64,000 nt of DNA, taken from an uncultured Thermoguttaceae bacterium. GTDB taxonomy: Bacteria; Planctomycetota; Planctomycetia; Pirellulales; Thermoguttaceae. Made by a program: the position numbers and the translations under genes. Below, piece after piece: positions 45,865-54,240 of the stretch. The notes below the pieces were generated by a model. That model was not told the origin of the DNA. It saw nothing but the letters and a program-made list of their open reading frames with translations, and searched no databases. Numbering within the stretch: the stretch's first letter is position 1; each line of letters begins with the position of its first letter. The DNA is taken from the NCBI GenBank assembly GCA_938084835.1, contig CALKER010000016.1:1-64000 (forward strand), read 5' to 3'.

Positions 45865-48800
45865 TTAAGAGGTGGTTGCGTGTTCACGCTGCGGTGCTTG
45901 TAATTCGGGATAAAACAAGGACAAGTCCGCGGTTTGTCTCCCCAGGACGTGGCGGCAAAAATCTAAAATGGTGTTCTTGACCTCCGGGGGAAGATATTCG
46001 CCGCGCCCGGGACGGCCGCGGCGGAACAGGAATTCTGGATCTTGAAATAAATGTGGCGGGTACATTTCGAAAGCCTCCGGGAAGGCCTGCATGTAGAAAA
46101 AACTTGCGTGATGGAGAATACGCTCAGTTTCGTTTGCGCCTAGCTCCTCAACACCAAGGAAAGCCGCTACATGTGTGATGACCTCGGGGAGGTTCCGGCA
46201 CATCTCCTCGTAGGTGAGGAAAAGGACATTACGTTCCTTTTTAGCTCGATCAAACCAAGCCGCAACATGCCGAGGCCAAGGGGTCCACCACATGTAGTGC
46301 TCACTGCAAAACCACCGCAAGGTGTCTTCCACTGAGAGGCGAAACGGTCCCACATTTGCCTGCAGGAAGTCAAGACAGCTGGCAAAGCAGTCAACAGGAT
46401 GTCGGGCCACGTAAATGTAACGGGCCTCCGGGGAAAAGGGGCACAACTCGACTGGCAAGTGGGTTTTGATGATGCGGTAGGTGGGCGCGATGCCCACGCG
46501 CGGTGCCTCCGCCGGGGGTATAGTCCAGTACGATTCAAGCCAGGGGGAGACAGCTCCCAACGCTCGACCGGAAGCAGCAATATCGTTGCTTCCCCGCATG
46601 AGGATCTGGTAAACAAGTTGCTGCATCCACGTGGTGCCGCACCGAAGCTGTGTGACCACGAAAACATCGCAGGATTGGGGGCGGTATCTCGAGGCTGCCT
46701 GAAAGGTGCTCGGACTACACGAGCCTTTCGGGCCGGCAACACCTCGATAGTGGAAGGTGGCTTTCTCCAGCCGAATCGGTCCTAATCTCCTCAGAACGGC
46801 AATCGCGGGAGTGAGAAGGTTCTTATGCAGCTGAAGGGTGCGACGGAAGCGAAGTCGCGCCGATTTTGATAACGCGAAGTATCTTCCCCGCACCGTGCGC
46901 CATCGCGTCCAACTGAGGACTGCCACAAGGTGGAGAAGTTGCGCCAGGCCGAGCAACCCAAGCAGCACCACAAATTCACCAACCACCGGAGAGACACGGC
47001 TCAAACCTCGAAGTCCCGGTGATGTGTTAGAGCGTACTCCCACGCGGAGGTCCGCTTTCTTTGGGAAAGCAGCGGCAGCGCTGCGGGGAGCGCGGTCTTT
47101 TATCGCCTGGCGCAGAAAGTGAAGCCTGTCCGAGAATTCGGGTTTGAGCGCAAGGTTGTCTTTTTCCTCGGGATCGACCCGCCAGTTATAAAGCTCCTCG
47201 CCCCCACGATAGTCGTGGATATACCACCAGCAGTGTTCGATCACAGCATCCATAAAGAAATCCCCTTTCAAAGGGGGGGTAAGGGGACGTAACGATGCGT
47301 ACACAGGCTCAGGGGGGGACACCGGCGGCGAATTCTGGCTGGGATCGTTTTGCCAACGCCAGGCAAGGGACCGTCCGGGAAGACTCGGAGGTAGACCGGC
47401 TAGATCAAGCAGCGTAGCCGGCAAATCAGTTAGTGATACAGGTGCGTCAACACGCGTACCGCCGTACGCAGCTTTCGGGAGCCGAAGTACAAGCGGCACA
47501 TGAAGCAATGCCCGATAGAGCGAATTGCCATGATCGCGTAAACCGTGTTCCCCGAAATGTTCCCCATGGTCGGAGGTAACCACAAGCACCGTATTTTCCA
47601 GGAGTCCCCGGGCCGCCAGACCTTTCGCCAGTGTCCCCAATTGACTGTCCAAATAGGCAAGGGCTCCGTCGTAAAGGTTGCGTTCTCCTTGCTGTTGTTC
47701 TGGGGTAAGGTTCTCGGGATCCACTACCGTGCCGTAGCGCAGTTCTAGGTCGTATCGAATCCCTTCACGCCAGGATGCTGGCCCAAACATTTCGTCGAAA
47801 GGTGGTGGGGCAAAATATGGTTGGTGGGCATCGAAAAAGTTGAGGAAAGCAAAAAATGGTCTCTGCCCTCGCTTGTCTACCCAGCGAAGGAAATCCTTCG
47901 TCAGGCGGTCTGCGTTCTTTCTGCCCCAAAAGTTGCGCAGGCCAAACAGCGCCTGCGCACGGGGGCTAGTGACAAACCGCCTTCCCAAGCCGATGCTGAC
48001 CAACCATTCAGTGGCAGGATCTTCGAAGTCTTCGTAATGAATAAACCCACGATGCAGCCCGTTAACCCGGCTGCAAAAGAGCTGGTTGGCTACGAATCCG
48101 GCGGTTACGTATCCGTTTTCGCTAAAAGCCTGCGCTACCGTGCGAATGTGGCTATCAAGTTTGCCGTTCCAACCGCCTTTTAATTCGTCGGCCCACACGC
48201 CGGACAAAAATGCCGCATGACTGGGAAGCGTCCATGATGCGGGAGCTACTGCCATTTCGAAAAGAATCCCCTCTTCGGCTAGCCGCGAGAGGTTCGGGGA
48301 TGTATTTTGCCCATACCCGTACGTACTAAGACTTTGGGCACGAACAGTGTCCCAGACGATCAGGATCACATTGGGGGCTGTTTCCGGCGGTGGGGGAAGT
48401 GCTTGAATCTGGAGCTCTTCTTTCAGCTTTAGTCCCACAAACCAACCGGCGGACCAGAGAAGGCTAGCAGCAACGCAAGGCAAGGCACTCCTTCGTACCA
48501 GGGCGACCCAAGTAGGGTAAAGGTGTACCACTCGAGTTACCAAAAGGCTGACCCCTATCGCAAAAAGTGCCCCAGCCACAATATGAACCTGCCGATATGT
48601 GGCTATGAAATTGGCCGTGAGGAGAAAAGCGAAAGAAAAAAACGCAAGATCCCTAATGTAGGTGCCTCGCCCCAAAAACGCCAAGACGCCCCACATAGTT
48701 CCCACCGTGGCAAATGCGGCAATCGTCACGACCGGGGCAAGCCACAGTGTTTTGGGACCGAGCAGCAATGGAAAGTGGACTAAGACATTGTGAAGCTTCC

Positions 48801-48909
48801 AATTCGCAAGTTCCAGGAAGCCTGCTAGTGACCCCCACCAGAGAGAACAGAGGATGACCTCACTGGCGGGCCCAAACCGAGTGTTATCAGGCCGACTCAC
48901 GGAAGTCAC
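45865..48909 (-). CDS. Membrane sulfatase/phosphatase-superfamily enzyme fused to a sulfotransferase
   Basis: A 1014-residue fusion from a GTG start. About five membrane segments (residues 20-160) precede a sulfatase-like domain (180-600) with metal-site WDTVR (Asp187), TSDHGEHFGEHG (Asp447/His448) and the core SWTLPSH. At the position of the formylglycine Cys/Ser there is Thr227, and His231 replaces the Arg of C-x-P-x-R, so it resembles Thr-nucleophile phosphotransferases rather than true sulfatases. A further membrane segment (645-667) leads to a PAPS-type sulfotransferase (about 745-1000): 5'-phosphosulfate loop TQLRCGTTW, 3'-phosphate motif YIYVARHPVD and a C-terminal FRRGRPGRGEY. Two opposing or sequential modifications of one surface polymer can be imagined, but this is inference. 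It follows the small membrane ORF with a near-overlap. Confidence 0.85.
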   Translation of the reverse strand: MTSVSRPDNTRFGPASEVILCSLWWGSLAGFLELANWKLHNVLVHFPLLLGPKTLWLAPVVTIAAFATVGTMWGVLAFLGRGTYIRDLAFFSFAFLLTANFIATYRQVHIVAGALFAIGVSLLVTRVVHLYPTWVALVRRSALPCVAASLLWSAGWFVGLKLKEELQIQALPPPPETAPNVILIVWDTVRAQSLSTYGYGQNTSPNLSRLAEEGILFEMAVAPASWTLPSHAAFLSGVWADELKGGWNGKLDSHIRTVAQAFSENGYVTAGFVANQLFCSRVNGLHRGFIHYEDFEDPATEWLVSIGLGRRFVTSPRAQALFGLRNFWGRKNADRLTKDFLRWVDKRGQRPFFAFLNFFDAHQPYFAPPPFDEMFGPASWREGIRYDLELRYGTVVDPENLTPEQQQGERNLYDGALAYLDSQLGTLAKGLAARGLLENTVLVVTSDHGEHFGEHGLRDHGNSLYRALLHVPLVLRLPKAAYGGTRVDAPVSLTDLPATLLDLAGLPPSLPGRSLAWRWQNDPSQNSPPVSPPEPVYASLRPLTPPLKGDFFMDAVIEHCWWYIHDYRGGEELYNWRVDPEEKDNLALKPEFSDRLHFLRQAIKDRAPRSAAAAFPKKADLRVGVRSNTSPGLRGLSRVSPVVGEFVVLLGLLGLAQLLHLVAVLSWTRWRTVRGRYFALSKSARLRFRRTLQLHKNLLTPAIAVLRRLGPIRLEKATFHYRGVAGPKGSCSPSTFQAASRYRPQSCDVFVVTQLRCGTTWMQQLVYQILMRGSNDIAASGRALGAVSPWLESYWTIPPAEAPRVGIAPTYRIIKTHLPVELCPFSPEARYIYVARHPVDCFASCLDFLQANVGPFRLSVEDTLRWFCSEHYMWWTPWPRHVAAWFDRAKKERNVLFLTYEEMCRNLPEVITHVAAFLGVEELGANETERILHHASFFYMQAFPEAFEMYPPHLFQDPEFLFRRGRPGRGEYLPPEVKNTILDFCRHVLGRQTADLSLFYPELQAPQREHATTS

Positions 48910-48911
48910 AC

Positions 48912-49148
48912 TCAGCAGGTGCTGGGCTGGTAATCACGCGGTGCGGATTGTCCGGGCTGAAGCCCATCGCTTGGGTCTGCCGATGGTTCACCGCACACCC
49001 GAAACAGCCGGCGAAAACAACTCAGCGACATCCCCAGAAGGACGGAACCAAAGCTTAGGACCACGCCCAAAAGGCCCACAATCCAGGAAATCAGCGGCAT
49101 GTAACTTTCGGGGGTCAGATAAGCAAGAACGATTGCGTCCGATGGCAT
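48912..49148 (-). CDS. Small membrane protein, hypothetical
   Basis: About 78 residues from ATG 49148 (TTG two codons earlier, with GGAG upstream). One strong membrane segment (MPLISWIVGLLGVVLSFGSV) is followed by a basic stretch (SCFRRLFR) and a polar tail. Its stop is two bases before the GTG of the sulfatase-sulfotransferase fusion, so translation may be coupled. An overlapping frame upstream (around 49251) encodes a signal-like LRRILLLLMVTATG, so a frameshifted longer gene is also possible. No family recognised. Confidence 0.45.
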   Translation of the reverse strand: MPSDAIVLAYLTPESYMPLISWIVGLLGVVLSFGSVLLGMSLSCFRRLFRVCGEPSADPSDGLQPGQSAPRDYQPSTC

Positions 49149-49337
49149 CAACAAAAACTCCGCTTTGCGAGACCGAGCCAGTTGCCGTGACCATCAATAG
49201 CAGTAAAATCCTTCGCAAGCGGCCCGAATCCCCCAAAACCAAATCACCCACGCAGAGCGTTGTCGTGCTCCCCGGCGCACGCTCCGAGGTTTGTGACTCC
49301 TCGCCCGTAAGCCTTGTTGCAGGGCGTTTTCGAGAGA

Positions 49338-49372
49338 GCTCCCTTCCCCTTTTAGAAACGAGGGAAGGGAGC
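49338..49372. repeat. 11-bp perfect inverted repeat
   Basis: GCTCCCTTCCC (49338-49348) and GGGAAGGGAGC (49362-49372) with a 13-base loop. It lies upstream of the small membrane ORF on the minus strand, without a T-run. It could be a leader hairpin or a transcription boundary. Confidence 0.55.
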
Positions 49373-49675
49373 CAAGTAGTGGCAGGCTAGGCGGTGGCCT
49401 GGTCACATCAATTTGTCTCAGCCACCAAAGGGGCCAACAGGCAGGATGAAAGAAATAGGATACCGCATAATTGCTCAGGCAGTTTTATCTAGCAAATATC
49501 CCCCAGGGTTTAATCTTGAACCACCTTGGTACCACTCGGATTAATTAAACAGATTGCTGCAAGGACGCAATGCCACCTTCCTGCCTTTTGGCCCACGAAT
49601 GGCCTAATTTCCCTAGGACTTATCATCCCCGCATGCGGGACCTGGCTATTAGTAACTAACCCGGGCGGAGGTTGA

Positions 49676-49941
49676 GTGTTTCGGATGTGGAAGAAAAAGT
49701 TTCAGGATGATCGTCTTCGGTTGATGGAGTTGAGTAATAGGATAAACTTTTCCCCCGCTTGGTGGGGAAGGAAAAGGAGCGGCAGGGTGCGTTTATGGGC
49801 TACCCTGTGAAACTAACAAGTGTAACTTTACCAAGCAAATCACGTTTTGGGACAAGAACGGATCTCGATGGGGGAACTAATGACGCCTTGGGGCCAAGGA
49901 CGGCCGTCAGAGGCAAAACCAGTTGTTACCACCTCGCCTAG
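49676..49941 (+). pseudogene. Possible decayed reading frame, unidentified
   Basis: A GTG behind GGAGG opens a charged frame (WKKKFQDDRLRLMELSN) that continues, after one lost base near 49755, into LVGKEKERQGAFMGYPVKL and on to a stop at 49941. The shift direction is the same as in the HIT pseudogene just downstream. No family recognised; this could be chance. Confidence 0.22.
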
Positions 49942-50425
49942 GGTTGGTTGGCTGACTCGGCTGCTTTTGGTCTGCAATTCTCCCAGATGTTAACCGGTGG
50001 GAAGCTGAGGGTTTTGTGATGTAGGTGAGGACCCGAGTCACTTTGGAGCACCGCCAACGAGTGGCATGACCATTCACTAAAAATCTCAACCAGTCTTAAG
50101 TGACATCTGCGGAACATCTGCGAGAAAGGATAATCTCCTGTTCAGAAATTTTTACGAAGGAGTTCAGTGGTTTTTGCGGAGATAGGCGGACGAAGTTAGG
50201 TTTCTTCGAGCATATCGTGAGCGCCGGATAAAGAAACCGCTCCGTTTCCTGCCAGTATCAACCCAATGTTGAGAAAAAGAAGCGGGAGATTAAGTTCACA
50301 AGGCTTGAAGTTCGCAACGCAGTTCATAATGGATATTAATTCCCGCCTGGGAGTATATCAGGATAACTAATTATCAATAATAGATGAACTCGTTGGAAGT
50401 GACGATACCTTAGAAAATACCTCAA

Positions 50426-50973
50426 ATGACTTATCGGCAACTTTGGGCACCCAAGCGTTTGGAGTGTTTGTCGGGCCAAAAGAAAAAAGCACGTCTTCCT
50501 CCGAAATGGCAGTCCGAAGCCACCGAACCCGTACTGTTTTCTGTGTCAGGCACGTAATTCTAGTGACGACCGTTCCCACTGGATGGTGGCTAGGTTTGCC
50601 CGCACGTTAGTGGTCCTCAACCGTTACCCCTACGACGACGGTCACGTGTCAGTGGTCACCCTTCGCCATGAACGTCAGCTTGAGTCGCTTGAGCAGAAGA
50701 TCGCCAGGAGCTCACAGAGGTGATAACCCTAAGGCTCGAGGCATTTCGCGAGACACTTGGGCCGCGGGGGTTCAACCTCGGACTTAATTTGGGCAGGGCC
50801 GCCGGGGCAGGGGTTCTGGGGCACCCTTATTGGCATACCGTCCCAGGTGGCGCGGAGATACCAATTTCATGCCCATGCTCGGTGGGACCAAGGTGATTCC
50901 CCAGTCCCTGGAGTCGCTATGGAAACTTTTGCAAGGACCGCTTTCGACTCTGCGGAGGCGTTGTCGGCTTTAA
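50426..50973 (+). pseudogene. HIT-family hydrolase pseudogene
   Basis: Reading across frames rebuilds a HIT-domain protein of the planctomycete Ap4A-hydrolase-like type: ATG 50426 MTYRQLWAP, then GPKEK, then CFLCQ (zinc CxxC-type N-terminus), TLVVLNRYPY, LRHERQLESLEQ, DRQELTE, GFNLGLNLGRAAGAG, the histidine triad region, and FMPMLGGTKVIPQSLESLW to a stop at 50971. Four shifts are needed (near 50465, 50480, 50697 and 50845), each equal to one missing base. The triad HLHWH reads HPYWH, so the nucleophilic middle His is Tyr. Loss of frame and of the catalytic residue both point to true decay. Flanking large genes are intact, which argues against poor sequence quality. Confidence 0.75.
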
Positions 50974-51336
50974 CTTCACACTATTTCGTTGCCAGCCAGG
51001 CGGAAAAATCGTGACATGACCCGGGAACACTCTCATCGATAACCCGCTTGAACATCTTTTGCGAAGATCTTTTTGCTTAGATTTTCCCTTCCTCTTTTCC
51101 TCAGATTTTCCTCAGGAATTGCGGAGGCCTCTTGCCGGTTTGCCTCGGTCGCAGAAGACAGAGTCATCTTCCGGGAAAACTATCACCTCAACTATTTAAG
51201 GGGCAAACATCCTAGCCGCAACGGGAAACGTGAGCTCCCAGTGGTCGATCCTGTTGGCGTAGGCCGCTTGTCGGCAGCAAAAGAGCGGGGGTCCAGTGTT
51301 TTCTTCTTAGCACTGCGCCTTCCAAACGTTTTTTTG

Positions 51337-51369
51337 GCGGGTTAATTGGGCTTGCGCCCGCAGTTTTTT
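51337..51369 (+). terminator. Weak terminator-like hairpin with T6
   Basis: GCGGG (51337-51341) pairs with CCCGC (51357-51361), then AG and TTTTTT; an alternative GGGC/GCCC hairpin lies inside. It could be the old terminator of the decayed locus. Confidence 0.4.
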
Positions 51370-52272
51370 CGTAGGAAAAGCCGTGTTTACCGACCCTTGT
51401 ATGCGATCTAATTCGGATACCGACGCATTAGCGCCCAGGGATTGGATGATGATGCACCTAAGGAATGAACTTAAGTTACTTTGAAATGTTCGTGGTTACA
51501 AGGATTGACCGCCTGTTTTCCCACTTTGGCCCGCTGCGTTAGAATCAAGAAGTGAATATCCGTGGGTCCGTGCCATTGGCTAGGGGGATCTTCCTGCGTT
51601 AGCAATGGCGTAACTGGCACGCAACACGTAACACGTAATCCCGGTGCATAGTATCCTGTCCAGGTTGTGGAGAGACAGTGAAGATGCTTTGTCCCCCACC
51701 TTGAGGACGATCGACTCCCCTCTACCATTGTACTAGGAGCGGTCTAATTGTGAGCAAATTACGGATCTTAAGGCGGGGGGTGCCGTCGTCTCTTTGAGAC
51801 TTGTGAAGGTTTGGGTGGAACTACTAATTAATGTTCATAAGGGTTCTACCCCATCATTCCCGTACCTAGGCAGGCGCTGTCCGCCCGGGTGGGGGCCGCG
51901 GAAGTCGGCCACGTTGTGGCATGTACCTTGGTTGTCGCAGACAAAATCGTCGGACAAAACCCCAGGTATTTTTAACCGTCAGGGAAGGGATGTGGTATAG
52001 CTCCTGGTAGGCGCTAGGTATCTTTGGGGGTGTGGGAGTGTTGCCAAGCGCGCTCGCGGCGAGAGTGAATGCGTACGGCTAAGCCGGGACGCACGAAGAC
52101 CCGGCGCAGCTTGCCGAGAACCACGGGTGGATTTGACTTATTAAGCTTAATAGGGTTCTTCCAAGGTACGTCTGGTGTGTGGGTAACGGAAGGTGGGGTC
52201 AAAAACTTCGAAAATTTAAAGGTTCCATCAACAAATCCCCAGCTAAATACCAAGCCGTAAAAAGACGGTAAG

Positions 52273-52306
52273 GGGAGACAAAAACCGGGGACATTTTTGT
52301 CTGCCC
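52273..52306. repeat. Long hairpin upstream of the PIN-domain gene
   Basis: AGACAAAAA (52276-52284) and TTTTTGTCT (52294-52302) pair perfectly, extended by GGG/CCC across one bulged G. The A/T-tract stem is like a bidirectional terminator, though no gene ends nearby. Confidence 0.5.
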
Positions 52307-52454
52307 TGATTGAAACAAACGGGGAGCATATCGGCGTAATGGTCAGGGCGAAGCTGGGCTCCGCGCCGTTATAAGAACTGCGCCGTCAGGAGTAAACAGA
52401 GGCCCGAATCGAATATGTTAGTACTTTTAGCGACTCAAAAGGGGAGAGACGACA

Positions 52455-53642
52455 GTGCTCGAGCCAACGTCTGATCAGAATCCCACGGCAGTCAACGGTA
52501 GCCTTCAGGCGGCCAAAAAAAGGCGGGAAGCCTTTTGGCGACGGCAGTTTGAGGACACCGGCTTGGTGGTTCTGCGCATTGTGTTCCTGATCATAACAGG
52601 CGGAATCAGCGTTTTTGTGATTTATTCGGTTTCCGGGGGGGAAGATCCGGCCATCCCACTCGATAAGTACGGTTGGGCACCTTATGCCATTTTCTTCGGG
52701 ATGATGCTGTTGGCTGCTGGGGTGATCGCCGTTGATATGGTGATTCGGGAAAAGCGTCTGGACACAATCTCCGCGGTGTACTTCGGTTTATTGATTGGTC
52801 TTTTCTTGGCATACATTACTCGGCTTGCGTTGACACCGTTACTTCCTTCCCCTATGGAAAGTGGTGCCACCGGTGAAAAGATTCGGGCTGCGGTCCAGCT
52901 TATCCTCACGGTGATGTTATGTTACATATGTGTCAGCCTGTTACTTCAGACGAGGCACGACTTCCGCTTTATCATTCCTTATGTGGAATTTGCTCGAGAG
53001 CTCCGGGGTCGCCGGCCTTTCATTTTGGACACCAATGTGATCATTGACGGGCGAATTGCCGATTTGGTGGAAAAAACCCGAATATTCGACAGCACCTTGG
53101 TCATTCCACGTTTCGTAGTAAGTGAAATTCAAAATATTGCCGACGGTGCCGATCGTTCTAAGCGAATGCGAGGCCGAAGGGGGTTGGACATCCTCCAACG
53201 GCTCCGTAGCAATCCCGAAGTAGATATTCAGATTTTTGACCGAGACCTGGCAGAGTTCGAGGGACGGGACGTCGATGGCAAGCTGGTAGTATTGGCCAAG
53301 CATCTGGATGGTCGGCTTGTCACGAACGATTTTAATCTCAGCAAGATCGCTCGATTTGAAGGCGTCGCGGTCATCAACTTGAACGATCTTGCCAACGCCC
53401 TAAAGCCGGTGTATTTGCCGGGGGAGACCCTCCAAGTGCGGATCATCCGCCCAGGTGAAGAGCCCACGCAGGGCGTCGGTTACCTAGACGATGGAACGAT
53501 GGTCGTGGTGGAAAATGGGCGGCCCTACGTTAATTATGAAGTGGTTATCACGGTTACCTCGGTCCTGCAGACCAGTGCGGGGCGAATGATATTCGGGAAG
53601 TTCGAGCGCGTCGTTGGGCCGATACCCTCGCGGACTTCTTGA
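52455..53642 (+). CDS. Membrane PIN-TRAM domain protein (YacL-like)
   Basis: A 395-residue protein from a GTG start after GGGGAGAG. Four N-terminal membrane segments (about 30-170) precede a cytosolic PIN nuclease domain (about 190-310) with acidic residues in FILDTNVIIDG, VVSEIQNI and LVTNDFNLSKIA, then a TRAM RNA-binding domain (about 328-390). The same order is found in Bacillus YacL and Listeria/Mycobacterium homologues. PIN domains with these Asp/Glu residues are metal-dependent RNases; a target is not known. A long non-coding region lies upstream. It appears to be a single-gene unit. Confidence 0.92.
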   Translation: MLEPTSDQNPTAVNGSLQAAKKRREAFWRRQFEDTGLVVLRIVFLIITGGISVFVIYSVSGGEDPAIPLDKYGWAPYAIFFGMMLLAAGVIAVDMVIREKRLDTISAVYFGLLIGLFLAYITRLALTPLLPSPMESGATGEKIRAAVQLILTVMLCYICVSLLLQTRHDFRFIIPYVEFARELRGRRPFILDTNVIIDGRIADLVEKTRIFDSTLVIPRFVVSEIQNIADGADRSKRMRGRRGLDILQRLRSNPEVDIQIFDRDLAEFEGRDVDGKLVVLAKHLDGRLVTNDFNLSKIARFEGVAVINLNDLANALKPVYLPGETLQVRIIRPGEEPTQGVGYLDDGTMVVVENGRPYVNYEVVITVTSVLQTSAGRMIFGKFERVVGPIPSRTS

Positions 53643-54240
53643 TAACAATATGAGGAGGCGGACAGCAGAATTTGGTTTCTCTGGAAAACCCGCCGATTCC
53701 TAGGTTTGGGGTGCCTTCCAAACTCCGTAGCTGAATTGGGGCAAGAGCTCTCCCGCCCCACAGCTGTGCCATGAGGGGCCGCCTAAAGCTGGTACCCATT
53801 GAAAGTGTTTGACTAGGAGTGAGTATTGAGCAGGAAAATGAGTTTGCAACTATCTCGGGCGTGGTGTTTTGGCGCTAATTGTCATAGAAAACGTTGACTG
53901 TCGGCGGAAAGTATCACGCGTTATCCCTCGCCCGTAGTTTCGTAGTTTACACCTAGATGTCCCCTCGATGAAGGGGCAAAGTTCCCCTCTTTGTTGTCTG
54001 GATTTGTCTGCTAATTTTCTCGGTCCACTTAATCGGTAAAGATCCCCCAGTCTAATCGTTTTTTGTATCCCTCAATCCTTCACGCGATCCAACCGACGTT
54101 GTATAGTGGATTTAGGTTAACTGTCCTGCCAACTTGCCGAGAGAGTTTGAGGGATTGGGTCGCTAAATGGCCCTCCCCCAAAAGCGGCGATCTGTCTACT
54201 CCGTCCTCGTTGGCTTTGCCGGTTCGAAGGACTGTAAGCC
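53643..54240. other. Intergenic region upstream of the acyl-CoA ligase-GNAT gene
   Basis: About 600 bp without a gene; it holds the candidate promoter at 54079. Short frames only. Confidence 0.35.
54079..54107 (+). promoter_or_regulatory. Candidate promoter
   Basis: TTCACG (54079-54084), a 17-base spacer and TATAGT (54102-54107), about 130 bp before the GTG of the ligase-acetyltransferase gene. Confidence 0.4.

Larger units (their letters stand above)
49149..50425. other. Gene-poor region, part 1
   Basis: About 1.3 kb. It contains an 11-bp inverted repeat (49338-49372), a possible decayed frame (49676-49941) and an 8-bp inverted repeat GGTTTCTT/AAGAAACC (50199-50206 with 50231-50238). No intact gene was found. 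Confidence 0.45.
50974..52454. other. Gene-poor region, part 2
   Basis: About 1.5 kb between the HIT pseudogene and the PIN-domain gene. It has short frames only, one terminator-like element (51337-51369) and a strong hairpin (52273-52306). The last 20 bp hold the ribosome-binding site of the PIN gene. Confidence 0.4.

Noticed and set aside
48854..49390. 178-codon plus-strand open frame
   Set aside because: It runs opposite the start of the sulfatase-sulfotransferase gene and the small membrane ORF, is rich in Ser/Arg/Pro and shows no family pattern; a shadow frame.
50367..50579. 70-codon minus-strand open frame
   Set aside because: It runs antisense to the HIT pseudogene, whose codons explain the sequence better.
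51624..51637. Tandem ACACGTA repeat (two copies)
   Set aside because: Only two short copies; not a CRISPR array or recognisable element.
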